Notes: a model not told the origin generated them from the letters alone. A DNA stretch of 64,000 nt from Enterovibrio norvegicus_B (GCF_002876705.1 NZ_MDAG01000057.1:708458-772457), one strand, 5' to 3'. Positions 1 to 9,979 are shown, numbered from the stretch's first letter. Made by a program: numbers and translations.

Positions 1-834
1 CTCACTGCGCACTTGCGCTAACATCAATGAGCGACCGTCATTAAGCTGCAGAGAAAACCAATCCCAGCCTCGCTGATCGTCGCTAAGGGCTTTTGTGCTC
101 CACTCTCTGTCCATCCAGCCAAGACCAGACACATCGATGGTTTGACCATCAATGGTCAGTGTTCCCGACATTTCTATGCGCGGCACACTAAAGTAATAAG
201 AGGCGACATTTTCAGATGCATGCTTTTGGCTATAGCCTTGTTGGCCTTGCAAAATCTCGGGGTTATTGGCCGTCATGTTTAAATCAATGCCCACATTTTG
301 GTGCTGAGCCGTCAGTATTGCTGGAAACGGTAAATCTCCCTTGGACGACCAACTCCAGTTATCTATCCACGCCTCAAAAGGTGACAACGTCACCCCTGCT
401 TGACCAATGCCCGAACGGGCAAAGCGTTCAGCCGAATACGTTTCGTTGGCTGATGTCACGACAAAATGTGCCATGTAGATATGGTTGTCGTTCCAGCCTT
501 CTTTTCTCTCTGGCGACATGGCGCTTCGAAACAAGGTCCACTGCACACCGTATTGCTGGCCATTCTTATCCGATAGGTTCGCAGTGATGTACCACCACTC
601 CTGACGAAAACGGGCGTGAACGCCATAGTCATCAGGAAACACCAATGCTTTGTCTGGCGTGACTTGGTCGAAGCCTTCGTCACTGCTTGCCAATAACATT
701 TCAACCGCACCGCGTTCAGGCTCTGAGTGATGAAACAACACAGAACCAAACAGCGCGAGAAAACACAGCAGCGTAATCGCGCTCCAGCCAATGATTTTGA
801 CCATCGTCGACGTTGGTTTATCTGAACGAAGCAT
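1..834 (-). CDS. attH: AttH-like lipocalin-fold secreted protein (partial)
   Basis: The reading frame starts at 834, sharing one base with the stop of the upstream permease (TAATG), and runs off the left edge after 278 codons. An N-terminal membrane or signal segment spans about residues 12-34. The motif EWWYITANL lies at 79-87 and GLGWMDREWSTKAL near 236-249; these are typical of the CrtC/AttH 'predicted secreted hydrolase' family with a double lipocalin fold. It is the last gene of an AttE-AttFG-AttH operon. The family usually accompanies LolCDE/MacB-like ABC systems, so it may bind or process an exported or extracted hydrophobic molecule; the substrate is unknown. The C-terminus is not in the window. 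Confidence 0.82.
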   Translation of the reverse strand, partial: MLRSDKPTSTMVKIIGWSAITLLCFLALFGSVLFHHSEPERGAVEMLLASSDEGFDQVTPDKALVFPDDYGVHARFRQEWWYITANLSDKNGQQYGVQWTLFRSAMSPERKEGWNDNHIYMAHFVVTSANETYSAERFARSGIGQAGVTLSPFEAWIDNWSWSSKGDLPFPAILTAQHQNVGIDLNMTANNPEILQGQQGYSQKHASENVASYYFSVPRIEMSGTLTIDGQTIDVSGLGWMDREWSTKALSDDQRGWDWFSLQLNDGRSLMLAQVRSE

Positions 835-3296
835 TATTGTGCATCCCTCAAAGACAAAACAGCCGAACGTTTAATCAAGCGCCACACGGGCCAACATCCT
901 GCCAATAAGAGTGTAAGCAATGAGCCACCGAGCGTAATGAGATAACTCAAAGGAAAATAGGACACAGACATCGTCCAACCGAAAGAGTATTTCAATACGA
1001 TATTGATCAGCACTTCAGCAATCATCAAACCCAGCGGCAAGGCAAACAAGGCTGAGAACAAGCCAATCATCATCAACTGCCCACCCCCCAGAAATGCCAG
1101 CTCTCGGCCTGAAATGCCCATATAACGAAGCAACGCATACTGACGCTGACGCGATAACTCAGTCGCTAACGTCGAGAAAAACAGCCCACATATTGCAATA
1201 ATCAGCGTAAGCGTACACAAGGTATCCGTCACCAAGAAAGTGCGATCGAAGATGCGCATGGCGCGGTCTAAGATATCGCGCTGATTACTCACTTGCGTTT
1301 CTTGCAGCCCAAATTCATCACGAAGGCGGGACACCAATTGCTCGTCATTCATACCTTCTTCTAACAAAGCTGCCACACCAACGCGACCCTGCGCTTGCAT
1401 CCAAGGTATTAAATCAGAACGATTCGAAATCATGACCTGACTATACGGGTTCCCATAGTCGAAATAGACGCCCGCGACTTTCCACGAAGCGCCAAATGGC
1501 TCGGGTAAATTGATGGTTTCACCCGGCTGTAAATCAAATTTGAGTGCCAGCGACTCGCTAATCAACATGTTGTTATCGCGGTGCAGATAGCTCCAGTAAT
1601 CCGGCATGGTCACTTTCAGTGCGAGTGCTTCACGCTCTTCACGGCTTGTGCCGATGGTGTAAACCTCAATGGTGCCCTGCGCGGTCTCTATGTCATTGCG
1701 CCATTGCACCAAGCTTTGTTGGACACCCTCTTGCTCTTCTAGCCAAGAAGAGAGATCTGCGGCTATCTCTTTATCCGGACGGATATAAATATCGGCAGCT
1801 AAACGCTGTTGCAGCCATCCTTCCGTGGTTGTTCTAAAACTCCCGACCATGGTTTCCATGCCGATGTTCGTCGCGATGGCCATCATGAATGCCATTGCGG
1901 CGATGCCACGGTAGGTCAAGCTGGCTGACGCATCAGACAAGAACCAACGCATACGGGCGGACTTCACACGGTCCGATACCAATAAAAAAGCTTTCCACAT
2001 CATGAACGGCAACAGTAAACCACCACCAATCAAAATAAGTGCAATCAAGGTGAAGCCTTGGGCCTGGCTTTGTGGTGCGATGTAAACCAGCACAGCGACA
2101 ACCAAGAAGATCGAGGCGACTAAAGCTTGCCAACTGAACTCACGCCCCGAAAAGCGAACCAAGGACATGCGTTTAGACAAACGCGCAGGCGGTGTAGTCA
2201 GCAGTCGGTAAAGCGGCCAACCAGAAGCAAGGACAAAACCACATACGCCAAGTAAGAAGCTATAAAGCCCCCACTCCCATTGCCACTGTAGTGTTAGGTC
2301 AACGTTCGCGCCGTAGAGGTCGCTCAAGGTCGTCGCGACTGTTGGCATCAGTTTTTGCGCGAGCAATAAGCCAGTGACATTGCCCCCGATCAACCCCAGC
2401 AAAAGCCATATCAGCATTTCGATAGAAACAACCACGGCCAATGATTTACGGCCTACGCCCAATTCACGCATGATGCCGACCAGTGGCTGGCGCTGTGCCA
2501 TCGACAAAGAAATCGCTTGGTAGAAAATGAACAAGCCAACAACGAACGCCAGCATGCCCATCGCAAATAAGTTTAAGTGGAACGCGCGAGTAAGCGGCCC
2601 GAGTTGCGCGGTTTCCGTGCGTGACAACGTCACTGTAGAAGGCAAGGTGCTGCGTAATGTTTCACGATCTTCTTTGCTCATTTCGCCACAGTAGACAAGC
2701 GCAAAGCCATCGTGGTCAGACAAACCACGAATGACCGACATATCGCCAAACAAGCGCGTACCAGCACCAATACGTGAGCCATCAAGTAGCTTTAATGGAC
2801 CAATCTGTTGACCGCCTTCTAACGAAAGCATTTGTCCTTCTCGCCAACCAAAGTGGTTTGCAAGTTCAGCACTGACCCATTGTGTGCCATAGCCATCAAC
2901 GAAAGGCCTTTCTTCTTGATACTGAGAAGTAGGGTTTGCCGCATTAAACGCGAACATTGCCACCGTATCGACACCCATCAGTTGAATATCGCGACCATCG
3001 GCAGTGCGCGTACGGAACAAATCAATAGGTACACACTGGTTGTAGCCGCTACGACGCATCGAAATGTACGTTGATTCGTCAATGCGTGCGCCGCGCTCAC
3101 GGTGGTGAAGCACATAGGGAAAAGGATTGGTGAAAAGGTTTGCACCTTTTTGGTAGCTGTCTTGCGCGTGTTGGTTGATCGACATAACGCCAACCAGTAG
3201 CGCAACACCTAAGGTTAGGCCGAGCCAAACCAGCAATACTTGAAACGGATGTCGGCGATAGTGACCGAAAAGGGCTTTAGCGACGGGCACGGACAT
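834..3296 (-). CDS. FtsX-like ABC transporter permease (fused AttF/AttG type)
   Basis: This 820-residue membrane protein has an N-terminal transmembrane segment at about 17-38, a large periplasmic domain, two clusters of helices in the middle and three closing helices after about 695. That is the duplicated FtsX/MacB arrangement seen in YbbP-like permeases, and it equals AttF plus AttG in one chain. It overlaps the ATPase gene by 20 bases and hands over to attH by a TAATG overlap, so translation is probably coupled. Such type VII ABC systems do not import small solutes; they act on periplasmic or outer-membrane substrates. The family assignment is firm; the substrate is unknown. Confidence 0.85.
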   Translation of the reverse strand: MSVPVAKALFGHYRRHPFQVLLVWLGLTLGVALLVGVMSINQHAQDSYQKGANLFTNPFPYVLHHRERGARIDESTYISMRRSGYNQCVPIDLFRTRTADGRDIQLMGVDTVAMFAFNAANPTSQYQEERPFVDGYGTQWVSAELANHFGWREGQMLSLEGGQQIGPLKLLDGSRIGAGTRLFGDMSVIRGLSDHDGFALVYCGEMSKEDRETLRSTLPSTVTLSRTETAQLGPLTRAFHLNLFAMGMLAFVVGLFIFYQAISLSMAQRQPLVGIMRELGVGRKSLAVVVSIEMLIWLLLGLIGGNVTGLLLAQKLMPTVATTLSDLYGANVDLTLQWQWEWGLYSFLLGVCGFVLASGWPLYRLLTTPPARLSKRMSLVRFSGREFSWQALVASIFLVVAVLVYIAPQSQAQGFTLIALILIGGGLLLPFMMWKAFLLVSDRVKSARMRWFLSDASASLTYRGIAAMAFMMAIATNIGMETMVGSFRTTTEGWLQQRLAADIYIRPDKEIAADLSSWLEEQEGVQQSLVQWRNDIETAQGTIEVYTIGTSREEREALALKVTMPDYWSYLHRDNNMLISESLALKFDLQPGETINLPEPFGASWKVAGVYFDYGNPYSQVMISNRSDLIPWMQAQGRVGVAALLEEGMNDEQLVSRLRDEFGLQETQVSNQRDILDRAMRIFDRTFLVTDTLCTLTLIIAICGLFFSTLATELSRQRQYALLRYMGISGRELAFLGGGQLMMIGLFSALFALPLGLMIAEVLINIVLKYSFGWTMSVSYFPLSYLITLGGSLLTLLLAGCWPVWRLIKRSAVLSLRDAQ

Positions 3297-3951
3297 TCAG
3301 TACGCCCCCTTGTAGCGATACACAGCGGCCTAAGTAATCCGCCACTTTTTCACTGTGTGTAACCACCAGCAATGAACAGTCCAAGGCAGTGGTGAGTGTC
3401 GTCAACAGGCGCATTACTGCGTCTGCATTGCGTTCATCAAGGCTACCCGTCGGTTCATCAGCCAATAAAATTTTAGGCTCCATATAGAGTGCTCGTGCAA
3501 TGGCAGCTCGCTGCTGTTGCCCGCCCGAAATCTCTTCCGGGTATCGACCTAACAATGGCATGAGATCTAACGCAGACATGATTTGTCGCCACAGGCTTTC
3601 GTCTTCATAAAGCCCTTTGAGCTGGCGGCAAAAACGAATGTTATCGGCAACGGTCAGTGTTGGAAGGAGATTAAATTGTTGGAACACCATGCCAATGGAA
3701 TGACGACGAAAACGCGTGCGTTCGCGCTCTGGTAATGCGTGAAGTGCCGTACCGTCTACCCAGATTTCTCCAGAATCAGGGTTGTCAAGACCACCAATCA
3801 GGTTCAGCAAGGTACTTTTGCCTGAACCACTCTCGCCCATCAAGGCAACTTGGTCGCTTTTTGTTAATGTTAGTTCTGCACCTTGCAAGACAGGGTGAAA
3901 CTCTCCCCCGTCGACGTAACCTTTGCAAAGCCCCATCAGTTCTAACATCAT
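3277..3951 (-). CDS. attE: ABC transporter ATP-binding protein (LolD/MacB family, AttE-like)
   Basis: This is a 224-residue nucleotide-binding subunit with Walker A GESGSGKST, signature SGGQQQR and Walker B ILLADEPTG, all in the order expected for the LolD/MacB group. I chose the ATG at 3951 because a GAGAGGGG ribosome-binding site lies directly upstream. An in-frame start 24 bases earlier has no such site. It is the first gene of the operon with the FtsX-like permease and AttH. It should energise that permease at the inner membrane. The gene name rests on operon order (ATPase, permease, lipocalin-like protein) and not only on the ATPase itself. Confidence 0.85.
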   Translation of the reverse strand: MMLELMGLCKGYVDGGEFHPVLQGAELTLTKSDQVALMGESGSGKSTLLNLIGGLDNPDSGEIWVDGTALHALPERERTRFRRHSIGMVFQQFNLLPTLTVADNIRFCRQLKGLYEDESLWRQIMSALDLMPLLGRYPEEISGGQQQRAAIARALYMEPKILLADEPTGSLDERNADAVMRLLTTLTTALDCSLLVVTHSEKVADYLGRCVSLQGGVLNVRARR

Positions 3952-4409
3952 TTCCCCTCTCAAGATTACACACATTCGCCAATTCAGTTCGTCTTCCTCG
4001 GCTGGTGAAGCAATTTACAGCAATATTGAACGCCAAGAAAGATATTTGAATCAAGCGCACATTTTTACAGGGCTCGAATTAAAAATTGACGTAATCTTTA
4101 CGTAAGCCGCTGACTATAAGACTACAAGAAAGCGTAATTTGTCTCGACGAATGTGTCTTAATATCAACACTGAGTGTATGCTTTTCTAGCTCAAACCCGA
4201 TATGTAGCAGGAAGTTCTATCGAGGTATGCCACTATCTCTCATCAATGCATCACTTTCCTTGGATTTATATACAATCGCTTTAATATTCATCAACAAACG
4301 AAATTCGATTCGCAAATCATCTCTACGCAAACAAACGACAAATGCAGGCATAACAAACACGCAGTTGATTGCTTGGGTATAGATTTGGATCAGTCACAGG
4401 CGGCATAGC
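3952..4409. promoter_or_regulatory. Divergent intergenic region, attE and SDR genes
   Basis: This 458-base stretch separates two divergent genes and must carry both promoters. It is AT-rich near 4080-4300. I see no convincing operator, RNA structure or small gene in it. Confidence 0.4.
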
Positions 4410-5888
4410 ATGGAACTTAAAAAAATATTGGTGATTGGCGCGACGGGCTATGTAGGCAGCCATCTTGTCCCGCGATTGCTCAGCATGGGATTCCATGTCA
4501 CCGCCACAGGACGTTCACTGTCGAAGCTCCAGAAACAACCCTGGCATGCCCATCCACATGTCGAACTCACCACGCTGAACCTTAAAGACGAAGGTAATTT
4601 ACAATCACTCCTTCATGACATTTCTACTGTGTTCTACCTTGTGCATGGGATGGCATCGGGCAATGACTTTTACCAATACGAGCTTGATATCGCTCGTCAT
4701 ATCTCTCGCGAACTCAATAAAAGTCAGGTGTCACGGGTGATTTACCTCGGTGCGACGCAGCCTGAGGGGGAAGAGTCTTTGCACCTTTCCGCAAGGAAAG
4801 CGACAGGAAACATCTTGCGAGAATCGGGTAAGCAAGTGATCGAAGTACGTGCGGGGATCATTGTCGGTTCAGGATCAGCGGCTTTTGAAGTGATGCGTGA
4901 CATCGTCATGAACATTCCCGTGATCACCACGCCGGCATCCGTTACTTCAAAATCATGCCCTGTTGCGCTCGAAACCATGCTGGAGTATTTATCTCGGCTC
5001 ATTTCACATCCCATTGAAGGCTCGCCTGTTTTTGATGCTATTGGACCAGAAGCCATCAGTTATGAAGGACAAATGCGCCGTTTTGCTCGCGTCATTAACA
5101 AGCGCATTTGGATCATCAAAATGCCTTGGCTCACACCGCGTATTTCAGCGGCATGGCTGTCGCTTGTTACTTCGGTGCCAAAACCCATTGCGCGAGCATT
5201 AATTCAAGGGCTCAACCATGACTTGATCCCCGCAAACCGGAGCACATCGGGAGCGTCTCCACTGTCTGACATCATGCCATTGCCTGATATCTCTTTTGAG
5301 CACGCGGTTGAATCAGCACTTGCACAAGAAAGCGATGTCGTTAAAAACGACATCTGGGGTTATGACCCTGATGCATTGGCGCGTTGGCATAAAAGCTATG
5401 GGTACTACCCGAAAAAAGCCGGATATAAAGTCGACACGGATGCGTCTATTGAATCGCTGTGGGCCATGATTCAAAAGGTCGGCGGCGATGAAGGCTATTT
5501 CTTTGGCAACGCCCTTTGGACAACCCGCGCTTACATGGACGCAGCCATAGGTGGTGACGCGCTGAAAAAGCGACGCCCAAACAGCGAAACCTTATCAGCC
5601 GGTGATTACATTGACAGTTGGAAAGTCATTCAATGTGAAGAGAACCGTTTCCTCTCACTTCTGTTCGGCATGAAAGCGCCCGGATTGGGTCGTTTAGAGT
5701 TTTCCATTGAGGATCACGATGATTATCGAACACTGGAAATTTGTGCGTGGTGGCACCCAGCCGGGTTTAGAGGGCTGCTTTATTGGTTCGCCATGATGCC
5801 TGCGCACCTCTTTATCTTCCGCGGAATGGCCTTTTCGCTCGCAAAAAAAAGTGGCGCGAAAGACACTCGTCCTTCACGCCACCCATAA
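4410..5888 (+). CDS. SDR-family NAD(P)-binding protein with C-terminal DUF2867
   Basis: This 492-residue protein begins with a Rossmann nucleotide-binding motif, GATGYVGSH (about residues 10-18), of the atypical extended SDR / NmrA-like type. The C-terminal part, from about residue 330, resembles DUF2867, a START-like domain that often follows such SDR domains (YbjT-type architecture). It is probably a cytoplasmic or membrane-associated oxidoreductase or redox sensor; the substrate is unknown. The gene stands alone and converges on the DUF2913-like gene with only 16 bases between them. The length fits the two-domain family. Confidence 0.8.
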   Translation: MELKKILVIGATGYVGSHLVPRLLSMGFHVTATGRSLSKLQKQPWHAHPHVELTTLNLKDEGNLQSLLHDISTVFYLVHGMASGNDFYQYELDIARHISRELNKSQVSRVIYLGATQPEGEESLHLSARKATGNILRESGKQVIEVRAGIIVGSGSAAFEVMRDIVMNIPVITTPASVTSKSCPVALETMLEYLSRLISHPIEGSPVFDAIGPEAISYEGQMRRFARVINKRIWIIKMPWLTPRISAAWLSLVTSVPKPIARALIQGLNHDLIPANRSTSGASPLSDIMPLPDISFEHAVESALAQESDVVKNDIWGYDPDALARWHKSYGYYPKKAGYKVDTDASIESLWAMIQKVGGDEGYFFGNALWTTRAYMDAAIGGDALKKRRPNSETLSAGDYIDSWKVIQCEENRFLSLLFGMKAPGLGRLEFSIEDHDDYRTLEICAWWHPAGFRGLLYWFAMMPAHLFIFRGMAFSLAKKSGAKDTRPSRHP

Positions 5889-5904
5889 ATGCAGATGTGT
5901 TTGT

Positions 5905-6564
5905 TTAACTGGCAGGCTTTAAGCTTTCAGGCAATACCACCAAGCTCGTTGCACGATTGTGTGGCCAGATTTTGTATTCGCCGTGGTATTTCACAATGGA
6001 TTTGTAATCTGTCACTTTCGTCGCTAACAAACCATGTGAAAGCAGCAGTTCAACAAATCCCCCTTCTTGACCTCGCACGTAGAGGCTCAAAGGCTTAGTC
6101 AATTCTCCCGCGTCATTAAAGCCCGCGGTTAGTGCTTTTGCACACACAGCAAAAGAATGTTGACCGTCAGACAATACGCGCACTTTTCGCGTGATCTCAT
6201 GCTCGGTGTGTACCATCCAATCAGCGTCTTCCAGAGACGTCACAAACCCATCAAATTGCTCGCGCGTGATGGCAGCATGCTCGTCGCCCACTGGGAATTG
6301 ATGGTGATAAACAGCGGAAATATGCGCCATTCGGCCCTTAATATTGGCATTTTTGCCCATACTGCGGCCTTGCTGAACCCATTCCGTCATGTTTGGCGTC
6401 ACTGAGGGATTGAAGCGCTGCTTCTTGCCCGCCTGTGCAACCCAACGACAAAGAAACGATTCTTCGCTGTTTGGGTTCGCTTGCACTTTCCCATTGTTTT
6501 TCGCGTCTTGCAGTTCTGTCATCGCCGTATCGACGAGCAATTTAATATCTTCTACGTAGCTCAT
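5905..6564 (-). CDS. Conserved hypothetical protein, resembles DUF2913
   Basis: This 219-residue soluble protein has no signal peptide or membrane segment. The N-terminal third, with a pattern like L..W....GKKQRF....T.WV..GRSMGKNA.I, reminds me of the DUF2913 family found in vibrios and enterobacteria; that match is from memory and moderate. No catalytic motif is visible. It lies 4 bases downstream of the bcr stop on the same strand, so it is probably co-transcribed with the efflux gene. Function is unknown. Confidence 0.6.
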   Translation of the reverse strand: MSYVEDIKLLVDTAMTELQDAKNNGKVQANPNSEESFLCRWVAQAGKKQRFNPSVTPNMTEWVQQGRSMGKNANIKGRMAHISAVYHHQFPVGDEHAAITREQFDGFVTSLEDADWMVHTEHEITRKVRVLSDGQHSFAVCAKALTAGFNDAGELTKPLSLYVRGQEGGFVELLLSHGLLATKVTDYKSIVKYHGEYKIWPHNRATSLVVLPESLKPAS

Positions 6565-6568
6565 GTTC

Positions 6569-7768
6569 TTACTTTTTCGCTAAGCCCCAATAAAAGAGGG
6601 CGGAGAGAATGGCACATCCAGTCATTGCGCCTGTCATAGGCCATGCTGAGTGCACCGGAATGGCCGCGACTATACCACCAACTAAGGTACCAGTACCAAA
6701 CCTCATTGTACCTGCCAACGATGATGCAGTCCCCGCCAGCTCTGGATATGCGCTTAACACACACGCCATTGAGTTACTGCCAACGATGGAAATCGTACCG
6801 ATGAAGAAAATCACAGGGATCACCGTTCCCCAAAGCCCCAAATCAAGGAACTGCGCCACCATCAAAGCGATACCTGCACACAGTTGGATCAGCAGACCAA
6901 TTTTCAACATGTTTTCGCTACCCACGCGACGAACAAATTTGCCATTGATAGACGTCATGACAATCAGACAGACGACGTTTAAGCCAAACAAGTAACCGAA
7001 ATTTTCTGTGCTTACGCCATAGTAATCGATGTAAACAAACGAGCCCGCCGTCAGGAACGAGAACATCCCTGCGAATGAAAAGCCAGATGCAAAGATATAA
7101 CCCACTGCGGAGCGAGAACGCAGAATTTTGAGGTAGTTACGTAACGTGGAACCAATTCGCAACGGTGGACGTTTTTCCATCGCCAGCGTTTCAGGAATCA
7201 AAGCAATAATCAGTATGAAGACCAGCACAGCGAAACCCGCGAGCAACCAGAAGATCGAGCGCCAACCGAACCAAACCGCTAAATAACCGCCCATCATTGG
7301 CGCAGCAAGCGGCGCCACCGTCATAACGAGAGTGATGAACGACATGGTTCGCGCAAATTCTTCACGATCAAACATATCGCGAACCAAAGCTTGAATAACC
7401 ACTGCAGCTGCAGCGCCACAGAAACCTTGCGCAGCACGTACATAGGTCAGCGTTTCAATGTCATTGGCCAATGCACTGACGATGGCACCCACGAAGAATA
7501 ATGCGACACCGCCAATCAACACAGGTCTGCGACCATAACTGTCAGAGATAGGCCCATGGATGAGCTGACCAATGGCGAAGCCTGCAGTATAGGCCGCCAG
7601 TGTGCGCTGCACTTGCCCTGGCGTTGCCATTAAATCACGGGCGATTTCTGGCATGGCTGGCAGGTACATATCAATGGCAAGCGGCGTAAGAGCAGCAATC
7701 GCACCCAGCACGAATATCAAAAGAAGCGTCAGCTGTTGCGCTGGCGGATTAATCGCATTTGTTGTCAT
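6569..7768 (-). CDS. bcr: Bcr/CflA-family multidrug efflux transporter (MFS)
   Basis: This is a 399-residue major facilitator with about 12 membrane helices. Motif A reads GPISDSYGRRPVL after the second helix, and the first helix contains AIDMYLPAMPEIA, both typical of the Bcr/CflA drug:proton antiporters. I start it at the ATG at 7768, where TAAGG lies six bases upstream; an in-frame extension to 7843 has no ribosome-binding site. In E. coli bcr also lies directly downstream of rsuA, and the same order holds here, but the two genes are separated by a repeat-flanked assembly gap. The exact drug range cannot be read from the sequence. Confidence 0.88.
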   Translation of the reverse strand: MTTNAINPPAQQLTLLLIFVLGAIAALTPLAIDMYLPAMPEIARDLMATPGQVQRTLAAYTAGFAIGQLIHGPISDSYGRRPVLIGGVALFFVGAIVSALANDIETLTYVRAAQGFCGAAAAVVIQALVRDMFDREEFARTMSFITLVMTVAPLAAPMMGGYLAVWFGWRSIFWLLAGFAVLVFILIIALIPETLAMEKRPPLRIGSTLRNYLKILRSRSAVGYIFASGFSFAGMFSFLTAGSFVYIDYYGVSTENFGYLFGLNVVCLIVMTSINGKFVRRVGSENMLKIGLLIQLCAGIALMVAQFLDLGLWGTVIPVIFFIGTISIVGSNSMACVLSAYPELAGTASSLAGTMRFGTGTLVGGIVAAIPVHSAWPMTGAMTGCAILSALFYWGLAKK

Positions 7769-8079
7769 GTATGCCTTAGAAAAGAAATAAGTAAAAGAGA
7801 AGACAGGCAAGCGCTGTTGGCGAGAAAAGCCAGACCACTGCATTCGTCACATAATAGCACTATGATTGTTTCTCTTGAGGAAATGATGACTTTCTTATTT
7901 AACGAGAGAAAACGGAAGAATCGTCAATGAAATCAATGTACCTTCGCCATTTGCCATAATTTGTACAAAAGACAATCACATCACTCAATCATTCTTATCA
8001 AGAATGATGGTGAGGAAGCTCATTGAATCTCTAGTTTCCAAACAACCTGAAGCTGCAAGATCGAGGCTATCGAGGCTAT
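7769..8079. promoter_or_regulatory. Region upstream of bcr with a perfect inverted repeat
   Basis: This stretch holds the presumed bcr promoter. A perfect 9-base inverted repeat ATCATTCTT-ATC-AAGAATGAT lies at 7988-8008. It could be an operator or a weak hairpin. It is followed by a copy of the CCAAACAACCTGAA motif (8038-8051) and then by the 9-base tandem repeats that border the gap. Confidence 0.45.
8062..8079. repeat. Left edge of a 9-bp tandem repeat, unit CGAGGCTAT
   Basis: Two exact copies of CGAGGCTAT occur immediately before the run of N. The same unit resumes on the other side at 8874-8890, so the gap probably covers a longer tandem array of the same unit. Confidence 0.8.
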
Positions 8080-8873
8080 NNNNNNNNNNNNNNNNNNNNN
8101 NNNNNNNNNNNNNNNNNNNNNNNNNNNNNNNNNNNNNNNNNNNNNNNNNNNNNNNNNNNNNNNNNNNNNNNNNNNNNNNNNNNNNNNNNNNNNNNNNNNN
8201 NNNNNNNNNNNNNNNNNNNNNNNNNNNNNNNNNNNNNNNNNNNNNNNNNNNNNNNNNNNNNNNNNNNNNNNNNNNNNNNNNNNNNNNNNNNNNNNNNNNN
8301 NNNNNNNNNNNNNNNNNNNNNNNNNNNNNNNNNNNNNNNNNNNNNNNNNNNNNNNNNNNNNNNNNNNNNNNNNNNNNNNNNNNNNNNNNNNNNNNNNNNN
8401 NNNNNNNNNNNNNNNNNNNNNNNNNNNNNNNNNNNNNNNNNNNNNNNNNNNNNNNNNNNNNNNNNNNNNNNNNNNNNNNNNNNNNNNNNNNNNNNNNNNN
8501 NNNNNNNNNNNNNNNNNNNNNNNNNNNNNNNNNNNNNNNNNNNNNNNNNNNNNNNNNNNNNNNNNNNNNNNNNNNNNNNNNNNNNNNNNNNNNNNNNNNN
8601 NNNNNNNNNNNNNNNNNNNNNNNNNNNNNNNNNNNNNNNNNNNNNNNNNNNNNNNNNNNNNNNNNNNNNNNNNNNNNNNNNNNNNNNNNNNNNNNNNNNN
8701 NNNNNNNNNNNNNNNNNNNNNNNNNNNNNNNNNNNNNNNNNNNNNNNNNNNNNNNNNNNNNNNNNNNNNNNNNNNNNNNNNNNNNNNNNNNNNNNNNNNN
8801 NNNNNNNNNNNNNNNNNNNNNNNNNNNNNNNNNNNNNNNNNNNNNNNNNNNNNNNNNNNNNNNNNNNNNNNNN
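8080..8873. other. Assembly gap (794 N)
   Basis: The sequence is unknown here. Both edges are the same 9-base tandem repeat, so the assembler probably could not resolve an array. The true length may differ from 794. Reading frames that cross the gap are meaningless. Confidence 0.97.
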
Positions 8874-8890
8874 GAGGCTATCGAGGCTAT
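8874..8890. repeat. Right edge of the 9-bp tandem repeat
   Basis: GAGGCTAT then CGAGGCTAT continue the array after the gap, and a degenerate unit CGAAGAAAT follows. It has the same unit and orientation as the left edge. Confidence 0.8.
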
Positions 8891-8911
8891 CGAAGAAATA
8901 GCACCACGATC

Positions 8912-8951
8912 AAAAAGCGCCACAGAATGGGATCATCTGTAGCGCTTTTTT
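8912..8951. terminator. Hairpin terminator downstream of rsuA
   Basis: AAAAAGCGC pairs with GCGCTTTTT and is extended inward by ACAGA/TCTGT. A T-run on both outer sides means it can work in either direction. It lies about 90 bases past the rsuA stop on the minus strand and would separate rsuA from the repeat array and bcr. Confidence 0.7.
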
Positions 8952-9042
8952 CGACACCACTGAGGCAATGTCTAATCGCAATGCTCAATGGTGATGCTTA
9001 AACTTGATGTATCGGGTTAACGTCGCCGTTAAGCACGCATGC

Positions 9043-9747
9043 TCACTTTGATGGAATAAACTGCGCGACTTCGTCTGCTGTCAGTAAACGATACTCGCCA
9101 GGCTCAAGCGCTTCATCTAACACAAGTGCGCCCACGGTTTCACGGTGTAAGCCCACGACTCTATTGCCCACAGCGGCAAACATGCGTTTTACTTGATGGT
9201 ACTTACCTTCATGGATAGTCAGCAGCACTTCTTTTTCGCCAACGACCGCCATTTGTGCGGGTAAGGTTTCTGCATCTTCACCGCGCAACATAACGCCCTC
9301 AGCAAATTGCTCTGCAACGTCGTCCTCAATCGGATCGTCCAACCAAACTCGGTAAGTCTTGTCGCATTTGTGTTTTGGCGATGTCACACGGTGCGACCAT
9401 TGACCATCATCAGTCAGAAGCAGTAAGCCTGTTGTGTCACAGTCTAAACGTCCTGCAATGTGCAGTTTTTCTGCATTCACTTCTTCAAGTAAAACAAAAA
9501 CAGTAGGATTGCTCGAGTCTTCATGCGAACACACATACCCTTCAGGCTTGTTCATCATGAAATAGCGTGGCCCTGACAATTTCAACGCCGCACCATCAAA
9601 TTCAACGTCTGCATCTTCAGCAATTTTGATGGCACCACTTTTAACGATGTTTCCGTCAAGCGTGATACGTTTTTCTTTGAGGAGTCGTGCTGCTTGGGTA
9701 CGGGTTACACCCACAGTTTCACAAAGAAATTTGTCTAGCCTAATCAT
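9043..9747 (-). CDS. rsuA: 16S rRNA pseudouridine(516) synthase RsuA
   Basis: This 234-residue enzyme converts U516 of 16S rRNA to pseudouridine. An N-terminal S4 RNA-binding domain covers residues 1-60. The catalytic motif AGRLDCDTTGLLLLT places the nucleophile at Asp102, the same number as in E. coli RsuA, when the ATG at 9747 is used. GKYHQVKRMFAAVGN, near the end, is also characteristic. An in-frame extension to 9783 lacks homology to the family start. Its neighbours bcr and radD/rplY reproduce the E. coli order. Confidence 0.93.
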   Translation of the reverse strand: MIRLDKFLCETVGVTRTQAARLLKEKRITLDGNIVKSGAIKIAEDADVEFDGAALKLSGPRYFMMNKPEGYVCSHEDSSNPTVFVLLEEVNAEKLHIAGRLDCDTTGLLLLTDDGQWSHRVTSPKHKCDKTYRVWLDDPIEDDVAEQFAEGVMLRGEDAETLPAQMAVVGEKEVLLTIHEGKYHQVKRMFAAVGNRVVGLHRETVGALVLDEALEPGEYRLLTADEVAQFIPSK

Positions 9748-9979
9748 GATTTTTATAGTCCGCTTTGTACTCGAAAGGCGCATTATAGGAAGTCACCAGC
9801 AAAGGTACAGTGAAAACAGCATTGAGATTTTTTAAACACTAATGAAATTGCGCTCTGCTTTTCCCCTTCCTATAACTAAGAGGTGCCGAACTTAACAGTT
9901 CCGCTACAGTCTAATCCTGTGTCTCCCAATTTTTGATTATAATCAGTTGCCTTTTAACTTATTGATCAGGGAAGAATTT

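Noticed and set aside
7985..8942. Long open frames on both strands across the N gap
   Set aside because: They consist mostly of unknown residues, and only the repeat edges are real sequence.
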